NCBI RefSeq assembly: GCF_000611645.1 | Contig: NW_014012393.1 | Span: forward strand, 1 to 10,590 | Direction: 5' to 3' | Source: Monoraphidium neglectum | Taxonomy: Eukaryota > Chlorophyta > Chlorophyceae > Sphaeropleales > Selenastraceae | DNA length: 10,590 bases | Part shown: positions 10,154-10,590 of the stretch, in pieces | Numbering within the stretch: position 1 is the first letter of the stretch | Layout of the letters: each line of letters begins with the position of its first letter | The notes under the pieces: model-generated | Told to the model about the DNA's origin: nothing | The model's input: the letters and a program-made list of their open reading frames with translations, nothing else | The model's database searches: none | Program-made: the position numbers and the translations under genes

Positions 10154-10590
10154 TCAAAAGTTGCAGTTATCAACTGAGGCCACGCGTGAGCACACCAAAG
10201 GCAACAAAGCTGCCTGGACATCGCCCACCCCGCCATCCTCGCCAGCGCTTGGACCGCAGCGGCAGCACTGCTGCGCCTCGCCCTCCTCGCCTGCAGCCGG
10301 GCCGTCTCCGCCGTCCGCACGTGTGACCGCGACGGCCACAGTCACGTTCAGGCCCCGGCCGCCGAGCAACACGAGGGCACCGCCGCGGCCGCCGTCGCCC
10401 CGCCGGGCGGCGACCGTGCCCCGTATGAGCGCGACACCGTCGTCTGCCAGCAAGCTCACCGCCCCGCCCCCGCGCGGCGCGGCGTCGCCGTCCGCAATCA
10501 GGTCCAGCAACATGAACGCGGAGCCCGCCCCAGACAGCGCGAGCGCCCCGCCGTCACCGGCGGCCGCCTCATTGCCTTTGAATCGGCAGG
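10154..10590 (-). CDS. Partial repeat protein, polymorphic-membrane-protein-like beta-helix; 5' end beyond the window
   Basis: The frame is open from the right edge (first whole codon at 10588) to a TGA at 10154-10156, giving 144 residues. Counting from the first visible residue, GGAL, GGAV and GGAL occur at 13-16, 41-44 and 69-72, exactly 28 residues apart, and FKGN (an FxxN motif) lies at 3-6. The GGA[I/L/V] plus FxxN pattern is that of the Chlamydia-type polymorphic outer membrane protein repeat, a parallel beta-helix fold also seen in large proteins of microalgae. After residue ~90 the repeat fades into a Gly/Glu-rich stretch with a Cys cluster (QQCCRC) and ends SVDNCNF. Codons are strongly GC3. 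TGTAA 59 nt past the stop supports a 3' end here. An unrecognised intron in the last ~150 nt is possible, since the tail does not look repeat-like. Surface or secreted location is only inferred from the family; no signal peptide can be seen because the N-terminus is missing. Confidence 0.5.
   Translation of the reverse strand, partial: CRFKGNEAAAGDGGALALSGAGSAFMLLDLIADGDAAPRGGGAVSLLADDGVALIRGTVAARRGDGGRGGALVLLGGRGLNVTVAVAVTRADGGDGPAAGEEGEAQQCCRCGPSAGEDGGVGDVQAALLPLVCSRVASVDNCNF

Overview
The window looks like nuclear DNA of a green alga (Chlorophyta; possibly a Chlorella-like or Chlamydomonas-like lineage, which I cannot narrow from this sequence). The evidence is GC-rich, intron-dense genes with GT-AG introns mostly of 130-350 nt, a centrin very close to the green algal protein, a plant-type WNK kinase, and TGTAA, the chlorophyte polyadenylation signal, behind three of the genes. 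I see no bacterial operon structure, insertion sequence, CRISPR array, tRNA or rRNA.

All five genes I can support lie on the minus strand, so transcription runs right to left. From left to right: (1) 1-2495, 5' portion of a WNK kinase gene, seven exons seen, running off the left edge after a complete kinase domain; (2) 3845-4594, a four-exon gene for a small acidic protein of 107 residues that I do not recognise; (3) 5265-7212, a complete eight-exon centrin gene (168 residues) whose first coding exon holds only the ATG; (4) 7723-9816, a complete six-exon gene for a 343-residue protein with a probable mitochondrial presequence and three STI1-like segments; (5) 10154-10590, the 3' end of a gene with GGA[L/V] motifs spaced exactly 28 residues apart, like the parallel beta-helix repeats of polymorphic-membrane-protein type. 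The gene models were assembled by hand from reading frame, splice consensus, phase agreement and family similarity; every splice join keeps frame.

The intergenic stretches are 2496-3844 (WNK upstream region and 3' UTR of the small gene), 4595-5264 (centrin 3' UTR and promoter of the small gene, with a repeated 13-mer and ACGT-core motifs), 7213-7722 (centrin promoter and the STI1 gene 3' end) and 9817-10153 (STI1 gene promoter and the 3' UTR of the right-hand gene). Nothing ties the genes into one pathway; this looks like an ordinary run of nuclear genes. The points most worth a second look are the unrecognised small gene, the apparently mitochondrial STI1 protein, and the right-hand repeat protein.
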